DNA from: Paenibacillus tianmuensis | Lineage (GTDB): Bacteria > Bacillota > Bacilli > Paenibacillales > NBRC-103111 | Direction: 5' to 3' | Length of the DNA: 64,000 bases | Assembly (NCBI RefSeq): GCF_900100345.1 | Contig: NZ_FMTT01000031.1 | Span: forward strand, 1-64,000 | Part shown: positions 20,562 to 29,983 of the stretch, in pieces | How the letters are laid out: every line of letters starts with the position of its first letter | Position numbering within the stretch: position 1 is the stretch's first letter | Translations under genes and position numbers: made by a program | The notes under the pieces: model-generated | What the model was told of the DNA's origin: nothing | What the model saw: the letters and a program-made list of their open reading frames with translations, nothing else | Database searches by the model: none

Positions 20562-23066
20562 TTACTTTACGAGCTGACCGCGGGTAACGCCAAGCTGATT
20601 CGTCGCTTTCAGCGTCTTCCACACCTGCGTGCCGCCGATCTCCCCGCGCAAGGCGCGGTCATAGAGACCAAGCACCTCGCGCACCTTCTCTGCCGTTTCC
20701 TCTAGAAATTCGACGCGGTATGAAGATACGCCAAGCTCCATAAAGTTGGCGAGATACTCCGCGCCCGATTGATCGATGGCGTTGTACACTGTGTTGCGGC
20801 AGCCTTCGTCGACCCGCACCGGATGCGAGAAGCCGACGCGGTCGCGCAGCGACGCCCGCTGCTCCTCGCACGGGCGGCCGCAGTTCGTGTAGTCCGTACC
20901 CGGACTCATGAATGTACAGTAGACGCAGTGCTCGGTGTGGAACATCGGCAGATGCTGGTGGATAACGATCTCCAGCTTCGACGTATCGGTCCGGCGCAGC
21001 AGATCGATCATCTGCTGAATGTTCAGGTCGTAGGACGGCGTCACGCGCTGAAGTCCAGCTTCCACGAACAAAGCCGCCGCCTTGTGGTTGGCGATATTCA
21101 GCGAGAAATCGCCGATTAGCTCAGGGCGCGCTTCTGCCGGATGCTCCGCAAAGTACCGCATGAACCAATAAACGGCGCCCGTATTACGCACAAGCACGGC
21201 ATCGGGGCCGAGGTTCAAAATGTTTTTGAAATAACCCGTTTCGCCGGGCATGTGAATGCGTGGCGTCGCCAGCGCGATGCGCTTCCCTGCGGCCCGAGCG
21301 GCTTCCACGGCGGCCGGAAACTGCTTGATGAACTCGAAATCAGCATAGATGAGGTCCACGTTCAGCTTACAGGCTTCCTGCACCTGCTCGAGGCTCCGGC
21401 ACAGCGCCGTCAGCGACGGCCGCGCCTTCGAAGCGGCTGCGGGTGCCGCAGGCGCGTCGCCATAGACGTCCGCGCGCCGCTTGATGTACGCGCGCCGGCG
21501 CTCACGCTCCACAACCAACTGCTCCGCCGCCTGACGGCGCATTTGATTCAGCTCGCGCATCGGCACGATCAAGTCGCCGCTCAAATGCACGTCAACGGCC
21601 TCCAGCGCAAAAATCGTCCCACCGAGCCGCCCGAACTGCTCCTCGAACAGCGCCGCATCCATCGGCCGTTTCTCCGCAGGCACCAGCGGCAGCTCCGACT
21701 CAACGGTAACGGTATGCCCGGCCGCCACGTCGGTCCAGACGCTCTTCAGCGGCTGACCGGCCGCTCCCGTCACCTTAACCTTTACCGGAAAGACGCGGTA
21801 CGGCTTGTCCGTCTCGAACGTCTGGCGCAGCCGCTTGTCCAGGTGCGGATCGTTTGTTTTCCAGATTCGGTCGCCGACATGCACCCGGCCTAAATCGACG
21901 TCGCTGCGTCCCGGCACGATCTCGATCAGCCCGCCCGGCGCTTCGCCTTCCAGCTTCACGCCTTTGCGGCGCAGATCGTAGACGCGGCCTCCTTCTTCCT
22001 TCTTCGTCGGGTCGCCCGCGTCGAAGCAAATGCCGTCCCCGCGCTTCAGCGGCGCCTCAAGCTCGCACAGCACGCCGTCGCGCAGCACCTGCTTCACGCG
22101 TCCTACATATACGCCCCGGCTCTTGGGATACGTGCCTTCCACAAGCTGTTTGTTGTTCGTACCCTTTAGAAATCCGTGCGTAAACCCGCGCGAGAAGCTC
22201 TGCTCCAGCTCACGCAGCTCTTCCTTCGTCGGCTTCGGATTGTCGCCGTCTAAGTAACGGTCGATCGCGCGCCGGTACTTAGACACAACGTTCGCCACGT
22301 ACTCCGGGCTCTTCAGCCGGCCTTCGATCTTGAAGGAGGTAACGCCCGCTTCGATCAGCTCCGGGACAAGCTCCAGCGCCGCCAAATCTTTGGGCGACAG
22401 CAGGTAAGCCACATCGCCCATCGGCTTCTGCTCTCCGTCGACCATCAGATCGTACGGCAACCGGCACGCCTGCGCGCACTCGCCGCGGTTCGCCGAACGG
22501 CCGCCCCACATCTCCGAGGTCAGACACTGCCCGGAATACGAAACGCACAGCGCCCCGTGCACGAATACCTCCATCGGCAGCTTCGCCTGGTCTCCGATCT
22601 GCTTGATTTGCTTCAGGTTGTTCTCCCGCCCGAGCACGACCCGCTCGATATCGAACGGCTTCGTGAACTCGACGGCCTCCGGCGACGTAATCGTCATCTG
22701 TGTCGAACCGTGAATCGGGAAATCCGGCGAAAGCTCGCGGATCATTTTCACCAGACCTAGGTCCTGCACGATCACCGCGTCGACGCCCGCATCGATACAG
22801 GCCTCGATCAAGGATTTCGCATCCTCCAGCTCTTCTTCAAATACTAAAATATTAAACGTCAAAAAGCCCTTCACCCCATAGCGGTGTAGGAACGACATAA
22901 TATCCGGCAGCTCATCCGTATGAAAATTGTTGGCCCGGGCCCGCGCATTGAATTTTTCGACCCCGAAAAAGATGGCGTCCGCCCCGTTCGCCACGGCAGC
23001 CCGCAGGCAATCCCAGTCTCCCGCAGGCGCCAGCAGCTCGATATCTGATTTGCGAAGTTCGCGCAT
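20562..23066 (-). CDS. Peptidase U32 family protein (RlhA/YegQ-like) with C-terminal extension
   Basis: The 834-residue protein starts with ELLAPAGDWDCLRAAVANGA, the signature of U32 proteins, and contains the cysteine cluster SGQCLTSEMWGGRSANRGEC...AC (about 185-205) that holds an Fe-S cluster in characterised members. A second cysteine set (HCVYC...NCGRPC) lies near residue 715-735 in the C-terminal half, which repeats part of the U32 barrel. Homologues of this length include RlhA, which hydroxylates C2501 of 23S rRNA, so an RNA-modifying role is more likely than proteolysis. The ATG at 23066 has GGAGGA 12 nt upstream. It is a single-gene unit with its own terminator. Confidence 0.9.
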   Translation of the reverse strand: MRELRKSDIELLAPAGDWDCLRAAVANGADAIFFGVEKFNARARANNFHTDELPDIMSFLHRYGVKGFLTFNILVFEEELEDAKSLIEACIDAGVDAVIVQDLGLVKMIRELSPDFPIHGSTQMTITSPEAVEFTKPFDIERVVLGRENNLKQIKQIGDQAKLPMEVFVHGALCVSYSGQCLTSEMWGGRSANRGECAQACRLPYDLMVDGEQKPMGDVAYLLSPKDLAALELVPELIEAGVTSFKIEGRLKSPEYVANVVSKYRRAIDRYLDGDNPKPTKEELRELEQSFSRGFTHGFLKGTNNKQLVEGTYPKSRGVYVGRVKQVLRDGVLCELEAPLKRGDGICFDAGDPTKKEEGGRVYDLRRKGVKLEGEAPGGLIEIVPGRSDVDLGRVHVGDRIWKTNDPHLDKRLRQTFETDKPYRVFPVKVKVTGAAGQPLKSVWTDVAAGHTVTVESELPLVPAEKRPMDAALFEEQFGRLGGTIFALEAVDVHLSGDLIVPMRELNQMRRQAAEQLVVERERRRAYIKRRADVYGDAPAAPAAASKARPSLTALCRSLEQVQEACKLNVDLIYADFEFIKQFPAAVEAARAAGKRIALATPRIHMPGETGYFKNILNLGPDAVLVRNTGAVYWFMRYFAEHPAEARPELIGDFSLNIANHKAAALFVEAGLQRVTPSYDLNIQQMIDLLRRTDTSKLEIVIHQHLPMFHTEHCVYCTFMSPGTDYTNCGRPCEEQRASLRDRVGFSHPVRVDEGCRNTVYNAIDQSGAEYLANFMELGVSSYRVEFLEETAEKVREVLGLYDRALRGEIGGTQVWKTLKATNQLGVTRGQLVK

Positions 23067-23263
23067 GTTGAATTCATTCCTCCGAAAAAAACACTTTTCC
23101 TCCTAGTGTACCAGAAACAGGGGAGACAAACCATGGCAAGCCCTTGCCAGCAAACGCAAAAACTCAATAATATGGAAATGACGAATAAAGAGGAATTTTG
23201 TCAGATTATGACGAATATCGAAGGTACTCTACTTGTTCGAAACGATCCGATTCGGAGGACGCG

Positions 23264-24359
23264 ATGTTCAAAGATTTCATAACGAATGCGTCGCTGCTGG
23301 TGACCTCGTTTTTTATCATCGGCCAACTGTTCAAAGACTACCGGCTGAGGCCGTCTTCTTCATGGAAAATGAAGGCGGCGTTAGGGGGTTGCTTCGGGCT
23401 GCAGGGCATCCTGCTTATGATCTACAGCGTGCGCTTGAACGAGTCTGTCATCGTCGATCTGCGGCATATCCCGACGGTCGTCGCCGCGATGCAGGGCGGG
23501 CCGATTTCCGCTGTCGTCAGCGCGATCGTCATCACTTCCGGAAGAATCGGCCTGTTCGGTCCGTCCTATTCTTCCATAGTCGCCGCGATCCTCATGCTGC
23601 TGATCGGCATTACCTGCGGCATATTGGCGGGGCGCAAAGGCATGTCCTTGCGGCGTTTCCTGCTACTCAATACTGTGGCGATGCTCTACGTGTCCGTCGC
23701 AGTTTCCATGAACCTCCATCTTCATGATCTGCAGCAGCTCGCGAGCGTTCTCGCTTGTCATTGGGTCATATCCACCGTTGTCGGACTGCTGTCCGTCTAT
23801 GCTTTTCTTTACATTGTCCGGGCCCACGAATCGACCAAGAAATTGCAGGAAAGCGAAGCGCGATACAAACGGCTCATTACGGCTTCGCCGGACGCCACCT
23901 TTGTGCTGAGCCAGGATCTTATCGTCTTTATTAACGAAAAAGGGGTCCGGATGCTCCGGGCCGCCGCAAGAAAAGAACTGCTCGGCCGGTCGATCTACGA
24001 CTTGTTTCATCCCGACAATCGCAATACGGCCTGGACGCACTGTCAGGACATCCGGTCCGGCAAAGCGCAGCCCGAGCTGATCGAGCAAAAGCTCGTATGC
24101 CTTGACGGTAGAGGCAGCGGAAGCTTACGAATGGGCGGAGGTGATCCAGATGGCCGTAGAACGGCTCGCCTTGCCGTGCAAACCGTCGGACGAAAACCAA
24201 TGTGTCACGGTCAGCCTGGGGCTTGCTTCTCTCGTGCCTGACGCATCCGCACCCCCCGAGCAATTGATCGATCTGGCGGATAGGGCGCTGTATCAAGCCA
24301 AGGCCGAAGGCCGCAACCGGACGGTATGCTATGGCAGCACCGACGAGGCGGCCGATTAA
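23264..24359 (+). pseudogene. Diguanylate cyclase gene with internal deletion (5TM-PAS-GGDEF remnant)
   Basis: From ATG 23264 (GGAGG just upstream) the frame encodes a five-to-six-helix sensor of the 5TMR-LYT type (to about residue 190), then a PAS domain (ESEARYKRLITASPDATFVLS) that breaks off at KLVCLDG near 24105. From there a different frame encodes the end of a GGDEF domain (CVTVSLGLAS, LIDLADRALYQAKAEGRNRT) up to a stop at 24359. The end of PAS and the first half of GGDEF, including the GG[DE]EF active site, are missing, and the frame changes at the junction. Some 400-500 bp have probably been deleted. The gene cannot make c-di-GMP; the sensor part could still be translated to 24241. 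Confidence 0.85.
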
Positions 24360-24385
24360 GAAAAAAACAGGGCGTTCGCCCTGTA
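24360..24385 (-). terminator. Rho-independent terminator after the MocR-type gene
   Basis: On the minus strand a tight hairpin CAGGGCG-AAC-GCCCTG is followed by seven T, 6 nt past the stop at 24392. Confidence 0.85.
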
Positions 24386-24391
24386 AGTACG

Positions 24392-25828
24392 TCATCGCTT
24401 GGAAGCCGCCCGGAAAGCCTCGGCAAAACGCGCCGCCCCGATAGCGATGTCCTTCTTGGAAGGACGCGCGAACGTAAACCGCACATGGCCACTATCCGGC
24501 CCGAACACGCTTCCCGGCACAAACAGCACGCCGCGTTTGATTCCCTCGTCAAGCAGCCTCGCCGCCGAAACTCCCCCTGCAAGCTTTCCCCACAGGTAAA
24601 GTCCGCCGGCCGGCCGCTCAAACGTCATTTCCCCTTGCAGATGCGCATTCAGCTCCTTCATCAGCAGCTCGCTCTTCAGCTTCAGCGCGCGCCGGACCCG
24701 AAGCAGGTGCCTGTGAAAAAAGTCGGAAGCCAAAAACCGCGCAGACAGCCATTCTGGAAGAACGCTCGGTCCCATATCCATCTGCTGTCTGGCTGCCGTC
24801 AGCTGACGAATGACGGTGTCGGGGCCGACCAGCCACCCGGTTCTTAGTCCAGGCGCCGCAATTTTGGACAGCGAGCCGACATACAGCACGACGCCTCTCG
24901 TATCCATCGCTTTCAGCGGCACCGGGGGTTCGTCCCGAAACGCGGCCAAGCCGTACGGGTCGTCTTCGACAATCGGGACGCCCAGCTCCGCTGCGATTTC
25001 AAGCAGCCGTTTTCGGCGATCCGGACGTAGGGTGCGGCCCGTCGGATTTTGAAACGTGGGATTCAAAATGAGCATGCGCAGCTTGTCTTTACGGATGCGC
25101 GCAGCCAGTTCGTCGGGCCGGATTCCAGACTCATCCGCTGGCAGCGCGACTGCACGCAGCCCGGCGCTCGGCAAGACATGGGACGAATAATGATACGACG
25201 GAACCTCAATGCCCACCGCATCCCCCGGACGCAACAGACAGCGCGCAATGAGATACAGCGCCTGCTGAATGCCCGATGTGACGAAGATCGACGAGGCGGT
25301 TGCATCCACTTGGCGGTAGGTGCGCAAGTAGACGGCGAGCGCTTCCCGAAGCGGGTAAAACCCTTGGGGGTCCGTATACCCCAGCGGCTCCGTGAGCGGC
25401 TGCTCCCGCATCAGCTGACGGAACGCCTCCATCGGGATCAGGTCCTCCGACAGCTCGCTGCCGGCCATATCGACGACCTCTGCGCCTTTCCGGGCTTCCT
25501 CCCGGACTTTGCGAAGCAAAGGAGAGCCCGGCGGATGACTTTGCTCGGTATAGGCCTGCCAATCGACGGCCGGCTTCGGCGATTCCTCCCACTTTCGCAG
25601 GCTGACCCGGGTCCCGCTCCCTTTTCTGCGGTCGATCAACCCCCGGGAGCGCAGCTCTTCGTAGGCTTGGATAATCGTGCTGCGGTTGAGCTGCCACTGC
25701 CCGGCCAGCTTGCGCTCCGGAGGGAGGATCGAGCCCGGCGGCAGCTCCCCGAGAACGATGCGCCGTTCGAAATAATCGGCAATTTGTCGATACATGGGCA
25801 CGGGGCCCAAGCGGTCCGGTTTCCACAT
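24392..25828 (-). CDS. MocR-type transcription regulator (GntR wHTH plus aminotransferase domain)
   Basis: The 478-residue protein has an N-terminal GntR winged helix (YRQIADYFERRIVLGELPPG, LPPERKLAGQWQLNRSTI) and a C-terminal fold-type I aminotransferase-like domain. The PLP lysine is in YVGSLSKIAAPGLRTGW and the phosphate- and ring-binding residues appear in NPTFQNPTGR and VEDDPYG. MocR proteins sense PLP or amino-acid derivatives (PdxR, GabR and EhuR are examples); the target here is unknown. ATG 25828 (GAGGAAAGGGA upstream) is chosen; the frame is open to 25918 but that part overlaps nothing conserved. It lies 31 nt after a small membrane protein gene, probably in the same transcript. Confidence 0.92.
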   Translation of the reverse strand: MWKPDRLGPVPMYRQIADYFERRIVLGELPPGSILPPERKLAGQWQLNRSTIIQAYEELRSRGLIDRRKGSGTRVSLRKWEESPKPAVDWQAYTEQSHPPGSPLLRKVREEARKGAEVVDMAGSELSEDLIPMEAFRQLMREQPLTEPLGYTDPQGFYPLREALAVYLRTYRQVDATASSIFVTSGIQQALYLIARCLLRPGDAVGIEVPSYHYSSHVLPSAGLRAVALPADESGIRPDELAARIRKDKLRMLILNPTFQNPTGRTLRPDRRKRLLEIAAELGVPIVEDDPYGLAAFRDEPPVPLKAMDTRGVVLYVGSLSKIAAPGLRTGWLVGPDTVIRQLTAARQQMDMGPSVLPEWLSARFLASDFFHRHLLRVRRALKLKSELLMKELNAHLQGEMTFERPAGGLYLWGKLAGGVSAARLLDEGIKRGVLFVPGSVFGPDSGHVRFTFARPSKKDIAIGAARFAEAFRAASKR

Positions 25829-25859
25829 GGTCGGTCCCTTTCCTCTGCCGCGGTCTCGA

Positions 25860-26072
25860 TTACATGTAGTACATGTATACCGCAAAGACCAGATAACCGC
25901 CGAATAGGACGACGGCATAAATCCATGTCAGCCGCAGCAAATTTTTTCCCGTTCGCTGGTCGTAGGTCGGGTTGCCTTCTTTATTTTTGGCCGATACGCC
26001 CACCACAATGGTAGCGATCAGCGCGAACAGGACGATAACGAAGATAAGCAGATACAGCATCCATTCGTTCAT
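25860..26072 (-). CDS. Small two-helix membrane protein, unknown
   Basis: The 70-residue protein has two hydrophobic helices (about 5-27 and 47-67) joined by a polar loop (SAKNKEGNPTYDQRTGKN). The ATG at 26072 follows GAAAGGACGG. No family was recognised. It precedes the MocR-type regulator by 31 nt on the same strand. A protein of similar size and two-helix topology is encoded at 34130, but the sequences do not look related. Confidence 0.7.
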   Translation of the reverse strand: MNEWMLYLLIFVIVLFALIATIVVGVSAKNKEGNPTYDQRTGKNLLRLTWIYAVVLFGGYLVFAVYMYYM

Positions 26073-26188
26073 AAGAGCTTCCGTCCTTTCTTCTATGAAT
26101 AAAGGATCATCTTCTCGAAAAGTATGCGTCCTACTCTTACTTTACATGAGAACGAGTACGGCGTAACCCCCCAATCGGCCGCTTTTAC

Positions 26189-26227
26189 ACCCATCCAATT
26201 TGTTACTCTTGCCGCTATTGGATGGGT
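26189..26227. repeat. Perfect 11-bp inverted repeat upstream of the FG-GAP gene
   Basis: ACCCATCCAAT (26189-26199) and its exact complement ATTGGATGGGT (26217-26227) flank a 17-nt spacer. No T-run follows on either strand, so it is not an ordinary terminator. It ends 44 bp upstream of the -35 of the next promoter. Confidence 0.7.
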
Positions 26228-26270
26228 AGATTTACGGGGGCACGCCGATCCCGTCCGGACCGTGCAAAAG

Positions 26271-26299
26271 TTAACAAAGCCCGCCATCCATGCTATAAT
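26271..26299 (+). promoter_or_regulatory. SigA promoter of the FG-GAP gene
   Basis: TTAACA (26271-26276), a 17-bp spacer and TATAAT (26294-26299) preceded by TGC (extended -10). It lies about 40 bp upstream of the TTG start at 26340 and is one of the best promoters in the window. Confidence 0.8.
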
Positions 26300-26339
26300 G
26301 GCAAGGTAATCTAGCCTAACGAACAATGAGGAGATTTTT

Positions 26340-29300
26340 TTGATTCGACAACAAGCATATCGCAAGGCAGCGGTGATTGCGATTGTTGCAATAGCGGCCG
26401 TCGGTCTCGTCTTCCTGCTGACATCGAACAAAGAGCTGAAGGTACGGCTGTTGTACGCCACCGCAAGCGGCGCTTCCGATCCGACCGCCTACGCGCAGCT
26501 GCGGCAATCGCCGGTCGTCGGTCTGGAGCTGGAGCGGCAGGAGCTGAGCCGTCTGAGCGCGCGCGAGCTCCGGTCTTACGATTCAATTTATTTGGACCCG
26601 TCGCTGCACGGGAGCATGACAGACTCCCAGCGGGAGCTGCTTCAAGCTTACGTCCGAGAAGGCGGGCATTTATTTCTTGAGAACCCGTTTGCGGACGATT
26701 TTGACCCCGGCTTTCTCGGAGCGGGACAAGTCGTCAACGTCCCTGCGCCGGCCCGCGGCGCTCTTGGAGCCGGAAGCGGCAGTCCGTCCCTCTGGTCTTA
26801 TCCGGATGTCGATGCCAACCTGCAAAGCGTCCAGCAGCTGCTTCGGTCGTTCACAGACAGCTTCTTCCAGCACGACACCGAAGGCAGCTTGAGCCGGTTC
26901 TCCTGGGGAAAAGGGCTCGTCCCTTCCACGGCACAGACGCTCGCTTCCATGAACGGCATCTCGCTTTATACGTTGAACCGGTACGGGGAAGGCACGGTGT
27001 TTTTTAGCGGCACGCTGCTGCCGAACCGATATTTTGTGACGGGCTACGATCTAAGCAGCGGCATGGACCCGAAGCTCGGCTTCGAGAAGCTGGCGGCGAA
27101 CACGAACGCGACCAGGAAGCCGACCTCGGACGCGCTGTATTTCGACCGCAGCCAGCTACCGCTGGCGCCGTACTTCCATTTTACGTTCGCAGCCGGGAAC
27201 GCCCTGCTGCGCAGTGAATACGCCGCGTTCGTTTCCAAGACGAAGCTCGGCTACAGCGTCAAAAAGTCGTACGGGCCTTACGGACGTCCGGCGATGGCGT
27301 ATCAGAACCATTTTGAAGCGCTGGAGGCGATCCGCGACGGCGAAGGCATCCAGTGGGCGGAGCTGCTCAAGAAGTACAAGCAGATCCCTTCGTTCTCGCT
27401 GGTCCGCTCGTCGTTCACGTGGGGGCGTTGGCAGGAGTCGGTCGTCGTCCACTTGAATACCGGAACGAACGACAAGCCCGCCTTCGCCGGCGAGACGCCG
27501 AATTCGTTCTATTCGAGCGGCACGCGGCTGTCCGCCGACGGCGAGGCGATCCGGCTGGCCAATTATCCGGATTACCGCTCGCTCGGCGATCCGATCACGC
27601 TGCCCTACCGCGCGTACCCCGCGCTGGTCGACCTTACCGGCGACGGCCGGCCCGACCTGATCGTCGGGTCGGCCGACGGCGGATTGTACGTTTACCGGAA
27701 CGCCGGTGAAACGGAAGGAGCCTACGCCGGGCAGCAGCTTCCGGCGGAACTGAAAGCGCCCGCGGCGTTCGCGCGGCGCGAGCCCTTGCGGCTCCCGAAC
27801 GGGGAGCCGCTGAAGGTCGGATCGTACGCCAGCGTGGCGGCGTATGATCTGAACGGCGACGGCCGGCCGGATCTGCTGATCGGCCAGCCGGACGGCACGC
27901 TCGCGGTCGCCTATGGCGAAGCTGGCGGCGCGTTCAAGGCGCCCGTCCCGCTGCTGGCGGACGGGAAGCCGATCCGCGGCGCGGCGCCGATCGCGCCGGC
28001 CGTGGGCGACGTCACCGGAGACGGCGTCCCCGATCTTGTAATCGGGGATGCCGACGGGCAGGTGACGCTGTACCGCGGCTCGCGAGCAGCGAACGGCGCG
28101 GTCGCCTTGCACGCGGGCGAAGCACTGTTCAAGCTGTCCGCGCGGTTTGCGGCGCCGTCCGTCCGCGACATGAACGGGGACGGCAAAGCCGACCTCGTCG
28201 TCGGTACCGGAGAAGGCGACCTGCGCGTTTTCGTTCAGGAGAACTCGGGCACTGGGCGTACCGTTTGGGTGGACAAAGGCGTTATCGAAGCGGCGACCGT
28301 CAACCAGCTCGGCAACCATGCGCTTGTCGGCGGGCACAACGCCGTCCCGCTCTGGTACGACCTGAATGGGGACGGCAAGGACGATCTGATCGTCGGGCAG
28401 CTCGAATTCGGCATCCCGTCGACCATCGACGATCCGAAGTTCCCATATGCGGACCAACTGAACGAATTCATCCGGTACACGAAAGACAACCGTCTGGAGC
28501 TGTACCCGCACATTTTTGTCCATAACTTTACGAGCGATGCCCAGGAGAAGCAGGAAATCGCGCTGCATCAGAAAGCGTTCGAGAAGCTCGGCATTCCGTG
28601 GGGGATGACCGGCACGAACCAGCATACGTGGCGGATCAACAATCCCGACCGCAGCCAGACGCTGCGCAACGAGCGGGAGTCCGGCATTTGGTTCAACTTC
28701 GGCTTCAAGCCGTCGCATATCAAAGCCGATCCGCGCCTCGGCGTCGAGTATAACTGGGGCCTGCCGTTTCTCATGACCGATGCGTCGGGCGAGCCCGACT
28801 TGAGCAAGCCGATGATGCTGAATACCCCGGCGCCGGTGCTGCGCACGGGCACGCATTATTCGACGAAAGATATTTTCGAAGCCTACGCGGTGCTCGACCT
28901 GCCGATCGATTATTTCGAGCATATCGAGTACCATTTCCCGACCCGTGTACCGGAGCTGCTGGAATTCGTCCGGTACTTGGACAAGCTTCGGGACGACTAT
29001 AGCTATAACTTTATGACCGAGCCCCAAATGGCGCGTTCGTTCCTGAATGCGATGACGACCCGCGTCGAGCTGTACCGGCCATGGCATGAGGTCGTCACGG
29101 ACCGCGTCAAGAAAATGCTCGGCATGACCGTCGAGCCCGCCTTCCGCGTCAAGGCGATCACCGACGACGTTCCTGCGCAGGCCGCCGAATACCGCGGTAC
29201 GCTCGGCCTCGTCGTCGACCGCGGGCAGCCTTACGCGGCCAAGCAGGCCGTCACCGATGCCGAGGTGCGCGATACGCGCGGCAGCAAGCTGTACCTTGGC

Positions 29301-29591
29301 GTCCCGCAAACGGCCGCCATCCGGTTCGCTTCGCCCGAACGAGCGGAGGCGCTCGGCAACGATCCGCATCTGATGCGCTCGAACGTCCCGTACGAGCTGC
29401 AAAAATCCGCGGACCGCTGGACGCTGAAGCTGAACGCGCCCGGCATGCAGCAGGTCCAGATTTACAGCGCCGAGCCGCTGACCATCGAAGGAGCCGGGCT
29501 GACCGTCGACCGGGACGAAGCGAAAGCGACTTATACGGTCACGCATTACGGCGATCCGGTGACGCTAACCGTTGCCAAAGCGGCTCGTTAG
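26340..29591 (+). CDS. Large membrane-anchored FG-GAP/VCBS repeat protein
   Basis: The 1,083-residue protein has a short N-terminal anchor (about 9-27), then a domain resembling a class I glutamine-amidotransferase fold (DSIYLDPSLHGSMTDSQREL, YVREGGHLFLENPF). Five calcium-loop repeats of FG-GAP type follow at about residues 431 (DLTGDGRPDL), 503 (DLNGDGRPDL), 557 (DVTGDGVPDL), 611 (DMNGDGKADL) and 675 (DLNGDGKDDL), predicting a beta-propeller outside the cell. The C-terminal third has His/Asp-rich stretches (GTNQHTWRINNP, LPIDYFEHIEYHFPT) that could be a carbohydrate-active domain; this is a guess. The TTG start has GAGGAG 8 nt upstream. It precedes the dlt-like operon but is separated by a terminator, so a shared role is possible but unproven. 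Confidence 0.85.
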   Translation: MIRQQAYRKAAVIAIVAIAAVGLVFLLTSNKELKVRLLYATASGASDPTAYAQLRQSPVVGLELERQELSRLSARELRSYDSIYLDPSLHGSMTDSQRELLQAYVREGGHLFLENPFADDFDPGFLGAGQVVNVPAPARGALGAGSGSPSLWSYPDVDANLQSVQQLLRSFTDSFFQHDTEGSLSRFSWGKGLVPSTAQTLASMNGISLYTLNRYGEGTVFFSGTLLPNRYFVTGYDLSSGMDPKLGFEKLAANTNATRKPTSDALYFDRSQLPLAPYFHFTFAAGNALLRSEYAAFVSKTKLGYSVKKSYGPYGRPAMAYQNHFEALEAIRDGEGIQWAELLKKYKQIPSFSLVRSSFTWGRWQESVVVHLNTGTNDKPAFAGETPNSFYSSGTRLSADGEAIRLANYPDYRSLGDPITLPYRAYPALVDLTGDGRPDLIVGSADGGLYVYRNAGETEGAYAGQQLPAELKAPAAFARREPLRLPNGEPLKVGSYASVAAYDLNGDGRPDLLIGQPDGTLAVAYGEAGGAFKAPVPLLADGKPIRGAAPIAPAVGDVTGDGVPDLVIGDADGQVTLYRGSRAANGAVALHAGEALFKLSARFAAPSVRDMNGDGKADLVVGTGEGDLRVFVQENSGTGRTVWVDKGVIEAATVNQLGNHALVGGHNAVPLWYDLNGDGKDDLIVGQLEFGIPSTIDDPKFPYADQLNEFIRYTKDNRLELYPHIFVHNFTSDAQEKQEIALHQKAFEKLGIPWGMTGTNQHTWRINNPDRSQTLRNERESGIWFNFGFKPSHIKADPRLGVEYNWGLPFLMTDASGEPDLSKPMMLNTPAPVLRTGTHYSTKDIFEAYAVLDLPIDYFEHIEYHFPTRVPELLEFVRYLDKLRDDYSYNFMTEPQMARSFLNAMTTRVELYRPWHEVVTDRVKKMLGMTVEPAFRVKAITDDVPAQAAEYRGTLGLVVDRGQPYAAKQAVTDAEVRDTRGSKLYLGVPQTAAIRFASPERAEALGNDPHLMRSNVPYELQKSADRWTLKLNAPGMQQVQIYSAEPLTIEGAGLTVDRDEAKATYTVTHYGDPVTLTVAKAAR

Positions 29592-29610
29592 CTTGTATTC
29601 ACTCTTCACG

Positions 29611-29660
29611 CGGACGGTTGCGGCGGGGCCTCTGGGTCCCGCAATCGCCGTCCCGCTTTT
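29611..29660 (+). terminator. Terminator after the FG-GAP gene
   Basis: A stem GGACGG-TTGCGG / CCGCAA-(TCG bulge)-CCGTCC closes a 15-nt loop and is followed by CGCTTTT. The T-run is short, so some read-through into the operon starting at 29727 is possible. Confidence 0.6.
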
Positions 29661-29726
29661 ATGCCGGTATCCTTTGTAAGCCCGGTGCCTATCGCTTGAT
29701 CTTAATTTATCGGAGGAGGCTTACCC

Positions 29727-29978
29727 ATGCAGGAATTGCTGGAACAGCTTGAAGCGCACATCAAGAGCCGTTACGAAATCGAAGACGATGACGACGATTT
29801 CACCGTAGACGTACACTTGTTCGACTATGGATATATTGATTCCATCGGAGCGACGGCGCTGATCGCACATATCGAGAAAACGTACGGCATCCAAGTGACA
29901 AATCAGGATTTAATGCTGTACCCGCTCAACACCGTCCGCGAAATTGCTACGTTCATCCACAACAAGAAAGAGAGGTAA
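29727..29978 (+). CDS. DltC-like acyl/aminoacyl carrier protein
   Basis: The 83-residue acidic protein has the carrier-protein fold with the phosphopantetheine-attachment Ser39 in YGYIDSIGATALI, followed by the second conserved helix (HIEKTYGIQV) and third helix (VREIATFI). It is closest in size and motif to DltC, the D-alanyl carrier protein. The ATG has GGAGGAGG 6-8 nt upstream. The next gene, a tRNA-synthetase-like ligase, starts 5 nt after its stop, so the two are almost certainly partners. It probably carries an amino acid as a thioester in the cytoplasm; a 4'-phosphopantetheinyl transferase encoded elsewhere would be needed. Confidence 0.9.
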   Translation: MQELLEQLEAHIKSRYEIEDDDDDFTVDVHLFDYGYIDSIGATALIAHIEKTYGIQVTNQDLMLYPLNTVREIATFIHNKKER

Positions 29979-29983
29979 AGCCC

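Noticed and set aside
27156-29546. 796-residue minus-strand open frame
   Set aside because: Antisense shadow of the FG-GAP gene, very Arg-rich, without a ribosome site.
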